Below are positions 1 to 8,466 of a DNA stretch of 64,000 nucleotides, in pieces. The stretch is from Hymenobacter pini (GTDB taxonomy: Bacteria > Bacteroidota > Bacteroidia > Cytophagales > Hymenobacteraceae): positions 434,001 through 498,000 of the forward strand of contig NZ_JAIZZH010000001.1 of the NCBI RefSeq assembly GCF_020421205.1, in the 5' to 3' direction. The notes under the pieces are model-generated. The model was not told the DNA's origin, did not search any database, and saw only the letters and a program-made list of their open reading frames with translations. Numbering within the stretch: the stretch's first letter is position 1; each line of letters starts with the position of its first letter. Both the position numbers and the translations under genes were made by a program.

Positions 1-2437
1 AATCGGCGGGGGCCAGGAAGGGCAGCACGGCCCCGGTTACTTGCGAGGCGTCGGTGCCGTTCGGAAACTCAGCTTCGGCGGTTCCGCTGCTCAGGGCCAG
101 AAATTTCTCGGCGCCGCTGAAGCCATTAGCCAGATACACCGGCATGCCTGCGGGGGCTTGGTTATCGATGGCGAAGGCGCTGGTCTGGCCCCCGCTCAGG
201 TGTTGCACGCCCGCGTAGAGGCGGGGAGCCGCGGGGTCGAACTGATACTGCAACCGCCGGGAGGCATCCCAGGCCACCGCGTTGCGGCTGCCTTCCCCGG
301 GCAGGTCCCAATCCATAAACAGCCCCACGTATAGCGGTTTGAGGGTGTCGGGAGTCAGGTTGGTTAGCCGGTATTCCAGCAGCACATAGTCGCGGTGCGG
401 GGCCGCCGCCCAGGCGTAGGCATGCTGCCGAATGCGCACCCCTACGGTGCGGCCCTTGGTAAGAGAAGGCAATGAGTCCCGGAACACACTGCTGGCCTCC
501 TGATCGGCGCGCAAAGGGCGAGCCAACAGGGCAGCCCGCGACAATGTCCAGAAATCTGCGTCGGCTCCGCGCCGGTCATTGCGCAGGTTGTCGGATACCC
601 GGCTGGGAGAGGTAGCTACCAGCAGCCCGCCTTCGGCCAGTAGCGGCGCGCCCTGGCGGTAGCTCACGCCTTCGCCCACCGTAGCGCCCAGGTCGTCGTA
701 CCCAATCGAACCCCGGCTGGTCAGGGTCAGGTTTATGTTATTGACGTTTAGAACTACATAATCGGGGTTCAGCACTACGGTTTCGTACTGGTCTTCCTGG
801 TAGCCGGTGGCCGCATCCTGCAGCCGGTAGCGGATAATGGCTTTGGTGTTGAGGGGCGTGCCCGCAACCACGGCCAACCGGAAGGGCGCAACGGCATTGG
901 TGCGCTGCTCCAGGGTAACCAACGGCCCGGCCGCAAACGAGCCCTGCCGCACCAGCAAGTACGGCGACAGGGAGGTCAGCGTAACGGACAGGTTGCTGAT
1001 GGGCTGTAGCAGGTTCTGCACCTGCACAGTCAGGCGCAGGGTGTCACCGGGGGCGTAGCTGGGCCGGGCCGGGGCGTACGTGCGGGCCACCACGCGGGCG
1101 GAGCGTTGCCCCGCTTCCGTCACGGCGCGTAACACGTTCAGACGGCCTGAACCAATACGGCCGGCGTAGGCGGCATTGCCCGGCAGGGCATCAATGTTAT
1201 CGGTAGTGCGGCGCAGCTGGGCGGCCACCTGGGCCGCGTTGTATTGCGGAAACCGCACCCGCACTAAGCCGGCTGCCCCGGCCACCAGCGGGGCGGCAAA
1301 CGACGAGCCGCCCACCGCGAAATAGTCAGAATCGGTGTTGCCCAGTGTGGTCAAAATCTGGGTGCCAGGAGCCGATAAATCGACGCGGCGGCTGAATGTG
1401 GCGTTAGCGCTCCGCTCATCGGAGGGCGTGAGGGTGGACACTGACAGTACGTGCTCGTAGCTGGCGGGGTAAAAGTCGAGGTCGGCGGGGGTATTGCCAG
1501 CGGCGGCAACCACCACCGCATCGTGGTTGATGGCGGCGTAGCGAATCACGTCCTGCTCGAAGCGGGAATAGCCTCCTACTCCACCCCAGGATAAGTTAAT
1601 CACCTGACAACCATGGTCGGCGGCGTACACTATGGCTTCATAACCAGCAAAGGAGCCGACAAGCGTGCTGGAGTAGATTTTGAGCGGCAGAAACCGGCAC
1701 CGGTACCCAACGCCCGCAATGCCCTTACCGTTGTTGGTAGCCGCCGCCGCGCAGCCGGCCACCAGTACGCCGTGCACACTGTTCGATTCGCGGGTGGGGT
1801 CATTGTCGTTGTCGGCAAAGTCCCAGCCGTTGTAGTTGTCTATGTAGCCATCTTGGTCGTTGTCGATGCCGTCGATGGGGTCCCGCCGGTTGCGCTGTAT
1901 TTGTGTTGTCAGGTCTTCGTGCGTGAGGCGGGTGCCGCCGTCCACAATGGCAATGGTAATGGCAGTATCGCCTTGGGTTACGTCCCAGGCCCGGTAAGCC
2001 CGAATATTTTTCAGGTGGTACTGCCCCCCGGCCCGGGTTGAATCGGCCAGAGGGTCAGAAGTCTGCTGCAGGGGTGGGTAGTAGTACAGTGGCTCCGCAT
2101 ACTCCACGGCCCCGGTTTTCAGCAGCCGGCGGCACGCTTCTTCCACCGAAAAATCAGCCGGCAGCGTCACTTCGTACACTTTACGCAGGTCCACGGCCCC
2201 GGGCAAATCGGGGGGTAAAGGGGAGCTGTGCGGGAATTTCTGCCGGGTGGGCAGCTGCCGGAGTGCGGCGGCCAGGGCGGGTACCGCCTGCGGGCTGACT
2301 GGACCAGCAGCCAGCTTAAATACCAGCCGGCCGGGCTGCACGGTTTTAATCGGTGCCTGGGCTACAGCGGGCAGTTGCGCAGTAAGGCCCATCCACAGCA
2401 AAGCGAAATAGAAAAAGCGAAGTAGATAGTGCAGCAT
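1..2437 (-). CDS. Secreted S8 subtilisin-like serine protease, C-terminus beyond the left edge
   Basis: The frame is open from an ATG at 2437 to base 1, giving at least 812 residues, so the stop lies outside the window. The N-terminus has a signal-peptide look (hydrophobic residues 4-26 ending AVAQA). A propeptide-like region precedes a peptidase S8 domain from about residue 145 to 400. The catalytic triad is visible: Asp166 in IVDGG, His222 in NSVHGVLVAG and Ser379 in GGSSFAAPLVAG, with the oxyanion Asn in AAAGN near 315. The family's usual GTSMAAP is GSSFAAP here. An Asp/Asn-rich stretch at about 191-210 (DNDQDGYIDN) resembles a calcium loop. The long C-terminal part looks like beta-rich extracellular modules. 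Bacteroidota proteases of this layout often end in a T9SS sorting domain, which cannot be checked here. Role: extracellular proteolysis. Confidence 0.9.
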   Translation of the reverse strand, partial: MLHYLLRFFYFALLWMGLTAQLPAVAQAPIKTVQPGRLVFKLAAGPVSPQAVPALAAALRQLPTRQKFPHSSPLPPDLPGAVDLRKVYEVTLPADFSVEEACRRLLKTGAVEYAEPLYYYPPLQQTSDPLADSTRAGGQYHLKNIRAYRAWDVTQGDTAITIAIVDGGTRLTHEDLTTQIQRNRRDPIDGIDNDQDGYIDNYNGWDFADNDNDPTRESNSVHGVLVAGCAAAATNNGKGIAGVGYRCRFLPLKIYSSTLVGSFAGYEAIVYAADHGCQVINLSWGGVGGYSRFEQDVIRYAAINHDAVVVAAAGNTPADLDFYPASYEHVLSVSTLTPSDERSANATFSRRVDLSAPGTQILTTLGNTDSDYFAVGGSSFAAPLVAGAAGLVRVRFPQYNAAQVAAQLRRTTDNIDALPGNAAYAGRIGSGRLNVLRAVTEAGQRSARVVARTYAPARPSYAPGDTLRLTVQVQNLLQPISNLSVTLTSLSPYLLVRQGSFAAGPLVTLEQRTNAVAPFRLAVVAGTPLNTKAIIRYRLQDAATGYQEDQYETVVLNPDYVVLNVNNINLTLTSRGSIGYDDLGATVGEGVSYRQGAPLLAEGGLLVATSPSRVSDNLRNDRRGADADFWTLSRAALLARPLRADQEASSVFRDSLPSLTKGRTVGVRIRQHAYAWAAAPHRDYVLLEYRLTNLTPDTLKPLYVGLFMDWDLPGEGSRNAVAWDASRRLQYQFDPAAPRLYAGVQHLSGGQTSAFAIDNQAPAGMPVYLANGFSGAEKFLALSSGTAEAEFPNGTDASQVTGAVLPFLAPAD

Positions 2438-2538
2438 AGAGACGATATCAGAACCGAAACAACGGGTGCAAACAGCAGTGCAGCATTCAGAAAGATACTG
2501 CCTGTACGGGCAACTTCACCGGAATATTCTATAAAAAC

Positions 2539-2577
2539 GCCACCGGACTATCCGGATAATCCGAACAAACCGGTGGC
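2539..2577 (-). terminator. Rho-independent terminator of the small lipoprotein gene
   Basis: Arms GCCACCGG (2539-2546) and CCGGTGGC (2570-2577) pair perfectly. On the minus strand the stem is followed by GTTTTTAT. It lies 27 nt beyond the stop of the leftward lipoprotein gene. Confidence 0.7.
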
Positions 2578-2603
2578 GGGTAGTGGGGTAGCGCGTTTAG
2601 AAG

Positions 2604-2867
2604 TTACCGGGGCTTCGCGTATTTGTACTTTTTCGGGGCGTCGACGGTACGGTATTTATACGGGTTGTTGGCGTTGGGGTCGATGTTGAGGCCCAACCCA
2701 ACAGTGCGGCGCTCCTTCCGGAAGCGGGCTTTGTTGTTGTCGCGCTTGGTGCGGTTCGTGGAAACGGTGCCGTAGCGGCTGGGGCGCTCCATCATTTTAT
2801 CTTCGCTGGAGCACGAAGTGCCTGCCAACAACAAGGCACAGGCAGACAGAAGTAGGAAATTTCTCAT
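2604..2867 (-). CDS. Small lipoprotein, unknown function
   Basis: 87 residues from the ATG at 2867, chosen because it opens directly into a signal sequence; an in-frame upstream ATG at 2891 would add eight residues without signal character. Residues 1-18 are hydrophobic and end in LLLAGTSC, a lipobox, so the mature protein would start at Cys and be lipid-anchored. The mature part is short, very basic (many Lys and Arg) and rich in Tyr near the end, with no recognisable domain. It is flanked by the subtilisin gene and a two-component operon, both leftward, and followed by its own terminator. Function is not known. Confidence 0.7.
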   Translation of the reverse strand: MRNFLLLSACALLLAGTSCSSEDKMMERPSRYGTVSTNRTKRDNNKARFRKERRTVGLGLNIDPNANNPYKYRTVDAPKKYKYAKPR

Positions 2868-2994
2868 CAGGAAAACGGTGGCGAGTGGCATAGCGGCCCG
2901 CTCCTAATACGGAAGGCCGGATATCCGGCTTTTACTCCAAACTGTCTGAAAAGGATACAATTACAACGAAATACCACCGCAAAAAGCAGTGGGT

Positions 2995-3747
2995 TCACAA
3001 ACTCAGCATCTCCCGGAACCGGGCCGACTGCTGCCGGGATACTTCCACCTCGGGCCCGCCACCGCGTAGCTTGATTTTGAGGGTGTTGCTGAACCAGGGT
3101 TCAATGCTTTCCACCCATTTCAGGTTGATAATCTGTTGGCGGTTGGCCCGGAAAAATACCCGCGCATCGAGGCGTTGCTCCAGGTGCTGCAGAGTGCGCG
3201 GAATAAGCGGCCGATGCTGGTCAAAGTAGATTTGCGTGTAACTACCGTTGATTTCAAACAGCCGGATGTCGGAGAGGCGCACAAACCAGCACCGTTCCCC
3301 ATCCTTCACAAACACTTGGTCCTGCTCCGTGAGCAGGGTAGGGGCAGGTTCCTCCGGCTCGGAGGAAGTGAGGGCAGCGGGCAGCAGCACTGGGGCAGCA
3401 AGCTTGGCATGGGCTTTCTGGAGGGCGGCAGCGAGGCGGTTTTCCTGAATGGGCTTGAGCAGGTAATCCAGCGCGTTTACCTCGAAGGCACGCAGAGCGT
3501 ACTCATCGTAAGCCGTGGTAAAAATGACCTGGGGAGCCGTTTCCAGCGAAGCCAGCAGCTCGAAGCCGGTTTCGCCGGGCATGTGGATGTCCAGAAATAG
3601 CAGGTCGGGCTGCAACTGCCGGAGCAGGATGCGGGCTTCCTCGGCGTGGCGGGCCTCGCCCACTACCTGAACTTCCGGAAAAGCCTGCAGCAGGTGGCGC
3701 AGCTCGGTGCGGGCCAAGCGGGAATCGTCAACTAACAGTGCGTTCAT
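2995..3747 (-). CDS. LytTR-family response regulator
   Basis: 250 residues. The receiver domain fills residues 1-120, with the acidic pair Asp7-Asp8, phosphoacceptor Asp53 in LFLDIHMPG and Lys in LLKPI near 107. A LytTR DNA-binding domain fills about 145-250 (FFRANRQQIINL is typical). The start at 3747 gives the standard MNALLVDDSR opening; the frame is open further upstream but without domain content. It begins 13 nt after the sensor kinase stop, so the two form a LytS/LytR-type pair: the kinase should phosphorylate Asp53 and the LytTR domain should bind direct repeats at target promoters. No target site was identified. Last gene of the operon running leftward from 6474. Confidence 0.92.
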   Translation of the reverse strand: MNALLVDDSRLARTELRHLLQAFPEVQVVGEARHAEEARILLRQLQPDLLFLDIHMPGETGFELLASLETAPQVIFTTAYDEYALRAFEVNALDYLLKPIQENRLAAALQKAHAKLAAPVLLPAALTSSEPEEPAPTLLTEQDQVFVKDGERCWFVRLSDIRLFEINGSYTQIYFDQHRPLIPRTLQHLEQRLDARVFFRANRQQIINLKWVESIEPWFSNTLKIKLRGGGPEVEVSRQQSARFREMLSL

Positions 3748-3760
3748 GAACCGATAAAAA

Positions 3761-4918
3761 TCAGATGGTAGTAGCCGATACGGGGGCAGATGCCCCCGCC
3801 GGTGCAAGTGCCCGCACGGGTAGCTGCAGGTGCGCCACCACGGTATCAGGCGAGTGTGGGTCGTTGGCCAGGTGCAAGTGGGCGGCCGTGCCAAATAGTA
3901 GGCTCAGCCGCTCCCGGGCGTTCCGGACGCCCACGCCCTGGTGGCCGGGGCGGGGCTCGTACCGGCCGGTGTTGCGCACCGTCACGTGCAGTAGGCCTCC
4001 GTCGTTGAGTTGGGCCGTGAGCTGAATGAACCCACCCGCCGGGCGGGGCGCCAGGCCGTGCTTGATGGCGTTTTCCACCAGCAGCTGCAGCGTCATGGGC
4101 GGAATGGAAACGTCGAGGGCGGCGGGGTCCACATCCAGGGAGTAGCGTAGGCGCTCCTCCAGTTGCAGGGCCTCCAACTCCAGGTAGTGCTCCACAATTT
4201 CCAGCTCCCGGCGCAGCGGCACTTGCTCCGCCGAGTTCAGTTGGATGGAGTAGCGCAGCAAATCGGAGAGGTGGGTAATCATGTCGCGGGCCCGGGCGGG
4301 GTCCTCCATCACTAGGGCCCGAATGTTGTTGAGCCCGTTGAACATGAAGTGCGGGTTGATCTGGGCTTTGAGCGTCCGCATTTCGGCTTCCCGCACGGCG
4401 GCGGTCAGCTTCCACGTATCGACCTCGGCCTGCCGGGACCGGCGCAGGTAGTGCCAGCCCAGGTAAAAGCCCTCCCACAGCCACAGCAGAATATTCACGT
4501 TGACGGCGAACAACATAAACGCCCCCCAACTGAAGGATTGCCCGTTGCCAGCTGGCTTAATCACCCAAATCATCAGGCTCCAGATGATAGCCTGGCTCAG
4601 CAGAGACATGACCAGATTTAGCAGGAACAGGCGGCCCAGCAGCGCCACCGGGGACAGTTCCAGCCAATTGGCCGCCCGGATAAGATACCGTACTCCGTGG
4701 GACAACAGGGCAATGGGCACCACAATAGCTAGATCTACCAGCAGCAGCTCCAGGGTAAGCCCCCGCGACGACAGAAACAGGAATAGGTTGAGTACTGCAT
4801 AGGAGCTCCAGCCAATCAGCTGGCAGTACCAGTACAGGCGGCTGGGGGCTGGCACCCGGCGAACCGGCGCTGCGGCATCGGGAACGAGCGGAACCGGATT
4901 AGATGGCAGCAGGGGCAT
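3761..4918 (-). CDS. LytS/YehU-type sensor histidine kinase
   Basis: 385 residues. The N-terminal half holds about four membrane helices (roughly residues 35-55, 58-78, 93-120, 132-155). A His_kinase domain (PF06580 type) follows with the phosphoacceptor His190 in QINPHFMFN, then a HATPase domain with the N-box LLVENAIKHG and a glycine motif (GVGVRNARERL). The start at 4918 overlaps the DUF7010 stop by 20 nt; an ATG at 4945 is possible but would lengthen the overlap. There is no extracellular sensor domain, so the signal is probably sensed within the membrane. Partner of the LytTR regulator downstream. Confidence 0.9.
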   Translation of the reverse strand: MPLLPSNPVPLVPDAAAPVRRVPAPSRLYWYCQLIGWSSYAVLNLFLFLSSRGLTLELLLVDLAIVVPIALLSHGVRYLIRAANWLELSPVALLGRLFLLNLVMSLLSQAIIWSLMIWVIKPAGNGQSFSWGAFMLFAVNVNILLWLWEGFYLGWHYLRRSRQAEVDTWKLTAAVREAEMRTLKAQINPHFMFNGLNNIRALVMEDPARARDMITHLSDLLRYSIQLNSAEQVPLRRELEIVEHYLELEALQLEERLRYSLDVDPAALDVSIPPMTLQLLVENAIKHGLAPRPAGGFIQLTAQLNDGGLLHVTVRNTGRYEPRPGHQGVGVRNARERLSLLFGTAAHLHLANDPHSPDTVVAHLQLPVRALAPAGASAPVSATTI

Positions 4919-5474
4919 ACGCTTGCGAATGACGACGATACACAACCAGCAGCAGGCCCGCCAGCAGCAGCAATGCCCCCGTAATAAAACCCGGAATCAG
5001 GTACAGCTGCTCCGGGGTCACGCGTAACCCCAGCACCAGGCAGCCCAGACTAATCAGGCCGGCCGCCAGGGCGTACGGGGTGGCCCGGTACAGCCAGGCG
5101 TAGGGAAAGAAGTGCGCGCCCGTAATGATGCCGTAGGTCATCAGAAAATGCTGGGGATAACGCATGTACATAAAAATTAGAATAGGAAAATAGAGCAGTT
5201 GAGCCAGGTTGAACAGCAGCCCCAGCGGCTGCAGCGGGTTGTGGGGCAGCGTCCAGGTAGTGCGGAATACTTTGGAGAGCACCCAGGCCAGCGGTAGGGT
5301 AAGCGCGCCCACAAAGAAGGTGATGAAGCCCTGAGTGGCCACGGGCAGCGGTAGCGTCCAGAGAAGCGTAATAGCGGCCCACACCAGGCTGGCGGCTACT
5401 ATAAAATCGAGCCCCGTTTTGGTTTTGGTGGCTAACTCCAGCCGAAGGGCATCAAACTGCTGCACGGGTGTCAT
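4899..5474 (-). CDS. DUF7010-family integral membrane protein
   Basis: 191 residues from ATG 5474; an ATG at 5531 is in frame but adds 19 residues without family resemblance. The opening (LRLELATKTKTGLDFIVAA) and the following helices resemble the DUF7010 family of small membrane proteins. About six hydrophobic segments are visible. The biochemical function of the family is not established. It overlaps the kinase start by 20 nt, which suggests translational coupling, and co-transcription raises the possibility that it works with the kinase as an accessory sensor; that part is inference. Confidence 0.75.
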   Translation of the reverse strand: MTPVQQFDALRLELATKTKTGLDFIVAASLVWAAITLLWTLPLPVATQGFITFFVGALTLPLAWVLSKVFRTTWTLPHNPLQPLGLLFNLAQLLYFPILIFMYMRYPQHFLMTYGIITGAHFFPYAWLYRATPYALAAGLISLGCLVLGLRVTPEQLYLIPGFITGALLLLAGLLLVVYRRHSQAYAPAAI

Positions 5475-5538
5475 ACTCAATAAGGAATAGAGGGAGAGGA
5501 AAGTAGCAATACTGCCGAGGCGGCGAGCCAAAATAAGG

Positions 5539-6474
5539 TTATTTCGCGGCTACGGCGGGCTGTTTCAAAAATGCATCAGCCTGCTGGAAAAACCATTGCT
5601 GGTCGTCGTACATCAGAAAGTGCTTGCCGGCCTCCGACATCTCCACCCGGTGGTTGGGCAGCTTGGCGTACTGGGCGTCGAAAATAGCCTTGGTGCTTTC
5701 CTTGGTAGAGCCGTAGGCTTTGTAAGCGGCCCAGGCACCCAGCACCAGCACGGGCTGCTGAATGCGGGCCACGTCGGGGCGCAGGTCGGTGGTGTACATA
5801 TCGTACATGGCCTGGGCTACGGTAGCTGGGTCCGACTGCAGGGCCCAGCGCGTTACCTGCGTAATGCGGGCCGTGTCCGTTACCATGGAGGCGGTCATTT
5901 GGCGCTGCTGGGCGGCCGTCATATGGCCTTGGCTCATCTGGCGGCGCATGTTCTCAGCCATGGGGCGCATCTGCTCGGCGGTAACCGTTGGGTTCTGAAC
6001 GGCACCCATGAACGGCAGCGAATCCACAATCAGGAGTGGGCCTACGGCCTCGGGGCGGGTGCTGCTCATCCACAGGGCCATGAAGCCGCCCAGGCTGTGG
6101 CCAATGATGGTGGGCTTGTTGAGCTTCTGCGTCTGGATGTAGGTGAGCAGCTGGTCGCGCACGTTCAGCAGCAGCTGGTCGGTAGAGGCCGGGGCGGGAG
6201 TTCCGCCGAAGCCAGTAAGCGTGATGACGTGGCACTGGTACTGCTTCTGGTAGCGGGCCACGGTTTCGTTCCACACCGAGCCGGGGCAGGTAAGGCCCGG
6301 AATCAGCAGCACCGGCCGGCCTTTGCCCACCACCTGCACGGTAAAGTTGGGGTGGGCCGCCGGCGAATCGGCAACAATGGTGGTAGCAGGGGCGGCAGCA
6401 ACGGCGGGCAGCACGGCACCAGCCGACAGCAGCAGGGCGGCGCACAGGGGGCGGAGGGAGGCAGTCAGGTTCAT
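5539..6474 (-). CDS. Secreted alpha/beta-hydrolase
   Basis: 311 residues. A signal peptide covers about residues 1-28 (LLLSAGAVLPAVAAA). The alpha/beta-hydrolase fold shows the oxyanion motif LIPGLTCPG, the nucleophile elbow GHSLGG and a C-terminal catalytic His in GKHFLMYD. The acid is probably the Asp in LIVDSLPF or a later strand end. The start at 6474 is chosen because the ATG at 6510 adds 12 residues before the signal peptide. It is first in a leftward operon with DUF7010, LytS-like and LytR-like genes and has a promoter of Bacteroidota type just upstream. The substrate is unknown; esterase or peptidase activity in the periplasm is likely. The operon layout suggests the enzyme and the signalling pair are expressed together. 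Confidence 0.85.
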   Translation of the reverse strand: MNLTASLRPLCAALLLSAGAVLPAVAAAPATTIVADSPAAHPNFTVQVVGKGRPVLLIPGLTCPGSVWNETVARYQKQYQCHVITLTGFGGTPAPASTDQLLLNVRDQLLTYIQTQKLNKPTIIGHSLGGFMALWMSSTRPEAVGPLLIVDSLPFMGAVQNPTVTAEQMRPMAENMRRQMSQGHMTAAQQRQMTASMVTDTARITQVTRWALQSDPATVAQAMYDMYTTDLRPDVARIQQPVLVLGAWAAYKAYGSTKESTKAIFDAQYAKLPNHRVEMSEAGKHFLMYDDQQWFFQQADAFLKQPAVAAK

Positions 6475-6507
6475 AGCAGCAGGGAGGTTGAGGGTTGATT
6501 GATGATT

Positions 6508-6538
6508 CAAACCTACCCGCTTGCTACGCCGAATGAAA
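6508..6538 (-). promoter_or_regulatory. Bacteroidota-type promoter of the hydrolase/LytSR operon
   Basis: On the minus strand TTTC (6538-6535) and TAGGTTTG (6515-6508) are separated by 19 nt, close to the TTTG-N19-TAnnTTTG sigma consensus of Bacteroidota. It lies 33 nt upstream of the hydrolase start. Confidence 0.6.
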
Positions 6539-6646
6539 TTGCTTTTCAGGGAACGGTAAATTGAAGGGCTGAACTGCCGGAGCCGCGCCCCGAACGGAAG
6601 GAACCGGTGGTGAATGGTAAGCGCCCGCCACAGCCCTTCGAAAACC

Positions 6647-6676
6647 CAAAAGAGCCACCGGGCGGCAGCTCTTTTG
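6647..6676 (-). terminator. Rho-independent terminator hairpin
   Basis: Arms CAAAAGAGC (6647-6655) and GCTCTTTTG (6668-6676) are perfectly complementary and sit 31 nt beyond the stop of the leftward gene ending at 6708. The A/T-rich outer arms make it usable in both directions. Confidence 0.65.
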
Positions 6677-6707
6677 AGTTGAAAACGCCACAGAAGGCAT
6701 TGCGGGG

Positions 6708-7040
6708 CTAAATGATGTTGCGTAAGTCCTGCCGCAGGGTTTCAATGCCCCGCCAGATTTCATCGAGCGGCCCGGCAGGCTGGGAGTGGTCTGCGTCAGT
6801 GGCTGAGGCAGCAGCGGGGGTGTGGTTGGTTTGGTGCAGGCGCTCCAGCAGGCGGGCCCGTTTGGCTTCCAGCGCCACCGCGTGCTGCTGATAGGTAGCC
6901 TGTGAGCCAGCCGTGGTGGCGTTAGCCCGGTTGTGTAACGTCTTGATTTTGCCATCCAGCTCAGTCAGAGCCTGGTGCAGGTTCTCGGCGCTCAGGTTGG
7001 CCGGAGCCCGCATGTGGTCGGGGGTGGGAGTAGTAGCCAT
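6708..7040 (-). CDS. Small coiled-coil protein, unknown function
   Basis: 110 residues starting at ATG 7040 (MATTPTPDH); the open frame reaches 7157 but the added part has no protein character. Residues 15-70 are predicted by eye to form long amphipathic helices rich in Leu, Ala, Glu and Gln (heptad-like), followed by a Thr/Ala/Pro linker and a short helix at the C-terminus (LDEIWRGIETLRQDL). No signal peptide or membrane segment. Cytosolic, possibly oligomeric. The family is not recognised. Transcribed alone, divergently from the TonB-domain gene at 7226. Confidence 0.6.
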   Translation of the reverse strand: MATTPTPDHMRAPANLSAENLHQALTELDGKIKTLHNRANATTAGSQATYQQHAVALEAKRARLLERLHQTNHTPAAASATDADHSQPAGPLDEIWRGIETLRQDLRNII

Positions 7041-7225
7041 ACAGGAAGGAGGAAAAACAACCAGGGAATAACCGAAGCCTACGAACGTGTACCTCCGGGG
7101 CCCGGAAAAGGATGCACGCCATGTTACCAACAATTCAACAATATAAGCATAACACACCGCTCATCCCGGCCACGGGCGCGCCGCCTAGCTTTGCAGACAA
7201 CGCTCTGCTACTCAGTTGCCCGGTT

Positions 7226-7672
7226 ATGCGCGTCCGTCTGGTGTTTCTGCTTATTGCCTGCCTGTCTGCTGCCGTAGGGCGGGCGCAAGTCCGTACGGTT
7301 TCTCTGGCCGACTCGGCCCCCACCCAGGCAGCGGGAGCGGCCCCGGCCGCGCCCGAAGTCTTTCACGCCGCTGACGAAATGCCGGCCTTTCCCGGTGGGG
7401 CCGAGGCGTTTCAGAAATTTCTGCGCAAAGAGTTGAAATACCCCGATGAGGCCCTGCGCAAGGGAGTATCGGGCCGGGTGTTTGTGCGGTTCGTCATCAC
7501 CGACGAAGGCCGAATCCGCGACGTGGAAGTGGTGAAAGGGCTGGGCAGCGGCCTTGATGAGGAAGCCCTGCGCTTAGTGCGCATTATGCCTTGGTGGACG
7601 CCCGGCCGCATCAGCGGCCGCCCCGTGTGGGTGTCCTACACGCTGCCCATCATCTTCCGGGCGCTGGATTGA
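7226..7672 (+). CDS. Secreted TonB C-terminal domain protein
   Basis: 148 residues. A signal peptide (residues 1-20, ending GRAQ) is followed by an Ala/Pro-rich linker and a TonB C-terminal domain at about 58-145, with the usual features: FPGG near the domain start, KYPDEALRKGVSGRVFVRFVI split over the first strands, EVVKGLGSGLDEEALRLV and a final YTLPIIF. Unlike classical TonB it lacks an N-terminal membrane anchor and a periplasm-spanning Pro region, so it is a stand-alone periplasmic domain. Such short proteins are common in Bacteroidota and their job is unclear. The start at 7226 is chosen over 7112 because it opens the signal peptide. Confidence 0.8.
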   Translation: MRVRLVFLLIACLSAAVGRAQVRTVSLADSAPTQAAGAAPAAPEVFHAADEMPAFPGGAEAFQKFLRKELKYPDEALRKGVSGRVFVRFVITDEGRIRDVEVVKGLGSGLDEEALRLVRIMPWWTPGRISGRPVWVSYTLPIIFRALD

Positions 7673-7713
7673 GTTGGGGATAAGATGGACATCGGTAGAA
7701 ACGGGTAAAAAGA

Positions 7714-7813
7714 ACGTCATTCCGAGCGCAGCCGAGGAATCTCGCGTGCTGACGTCTGAGATACTCCCACAACATCAGCACGCGAGATTCCTCGGCTGCG
7801 CTCGGAATGACGT
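7714..7813. repeat. Long perfect inverted repeat (REP/MITE-like hairpin)
   Basis: Two 39-nt arms, 7714-7752 and 7775-7813, are exact reverse complements separated by a 22-nt loop. The arm contains TCCGAGCGCAGCCGAGGAA. It lies between convergent genes, 41 nt after the TonB-domain stop. Perfect arms of this length are far beyond a simple terminator and indicate a dispersed palindromic element, though a terminator function is also possible. Confidence 0.85.
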
Positions 7814-7818
7814 ATCCA

Positions 7819-7848
7819 CCTGTTACCTGTTACCTGTTACCTGTTACC
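7819..7848. repeat. Tandem 7-bp repeat that includes a stop codon
   Basis: Four exact copies of CCTGTTA (7819-7846) followed by CC. On the minus strand each unit contains TAA, and the stop codon of the leftward gene ending at 7844 is the first of these, so the gene runs directly into a row of repeat units. Confidence 0.85.
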
Positions 7849-8392
7849 AGCTCATCGGTACACCCAGCTCCCGGGCCAGGGGAGCCGCGGCCGAGGCGTA
7901 GAGCAGCGGCAGTAGCTCGTTGGTGGCGGGGGCAAACTCCACGCGGTAGTCCTCGTGGAGCTTGTCGATGGCTTTCAATACCTCTTGGGTGCGTTTGGCT
8001 AGATGTTGGAGCAGCGGCTGGGTGGGGCCATGCAGGCGGCCGGTAGCCTCGGGCTGGTGGCGCAGCACGTTGGTGAGCAGGCGCAGGGTCAGCTCGATTT
8101 CGCCCAGCGTGTCGCCGGTAATTTTGGCGTGGTACGCGAGGCGCTGCTGCAGCTGCCGGGTAATGTGCAGCAGGTCGTTGGGGGTTTGATGGAAGCCGCG
8201 CACGGGGTCGTCTACCTGTTGGCGCAGGCGGTGGCGGCGGTCCTCCAAGGCATCTTCGCCTTCTAATAAGCGGTAAGTAAGCTGTTCCACCAGCGTGGCG
8301 TCCTGAGCCACCAGGCGGGCCAGCAGCTGGTCTTTTTCTTTCTGGGGAAGGTTGAACAGAGCTTTGCGGAGGTCGGGGGAGAGAACGGGCAT
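7844..8392 (-). CDS. Hypothetical alpha-helical protein
   Basis: 182 residues from ATG 8392, no signal peptide and no membrane segment. The sequence is strongly helical (many Leu, Gln, Arg and Glu), with DLRKALFNLPQKEKDQLLARL at the start resembling a small helical bundle followed by longer helices to about residue 150. No known domain is recognised. The stop codon lies in the first unit of a 7-bp tandem repeat, so changes in unit number would not alter the protein. Transcribed alone. Confidence 0.65.
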   Translation of the reverse strand: MPVLSPDLRKALFNLPQKEKDQLLARLVAQDATLVEQLTYRLLEGEDALEDRRHRLRQQVDDPVRGFHQTPNDLLHITRQLQQRLAYHAKITGDTLGEIELTLRLLTNVLRHQPEATGRLHGPTQPLLQHLAKRTQEVLKAIDKLHEDYRVEFAPATNELLPLLYASAAAPLARELGVPMSW

Positions 8393-8466
8393 AATCAGAA
8401 TAAAGGCAGAGAAGCCAGGAGCGTATCACTAACGCAAAAAACGAGTTTTTGGCTCCCTGTGCTGTA

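Noticed and set aside
7680..7850. CRISPR array
   Set aside because: The repeats are one palindrome and a 7-bp tandem array without spacers; nothing of the right repeat-spacer period is present in the window.
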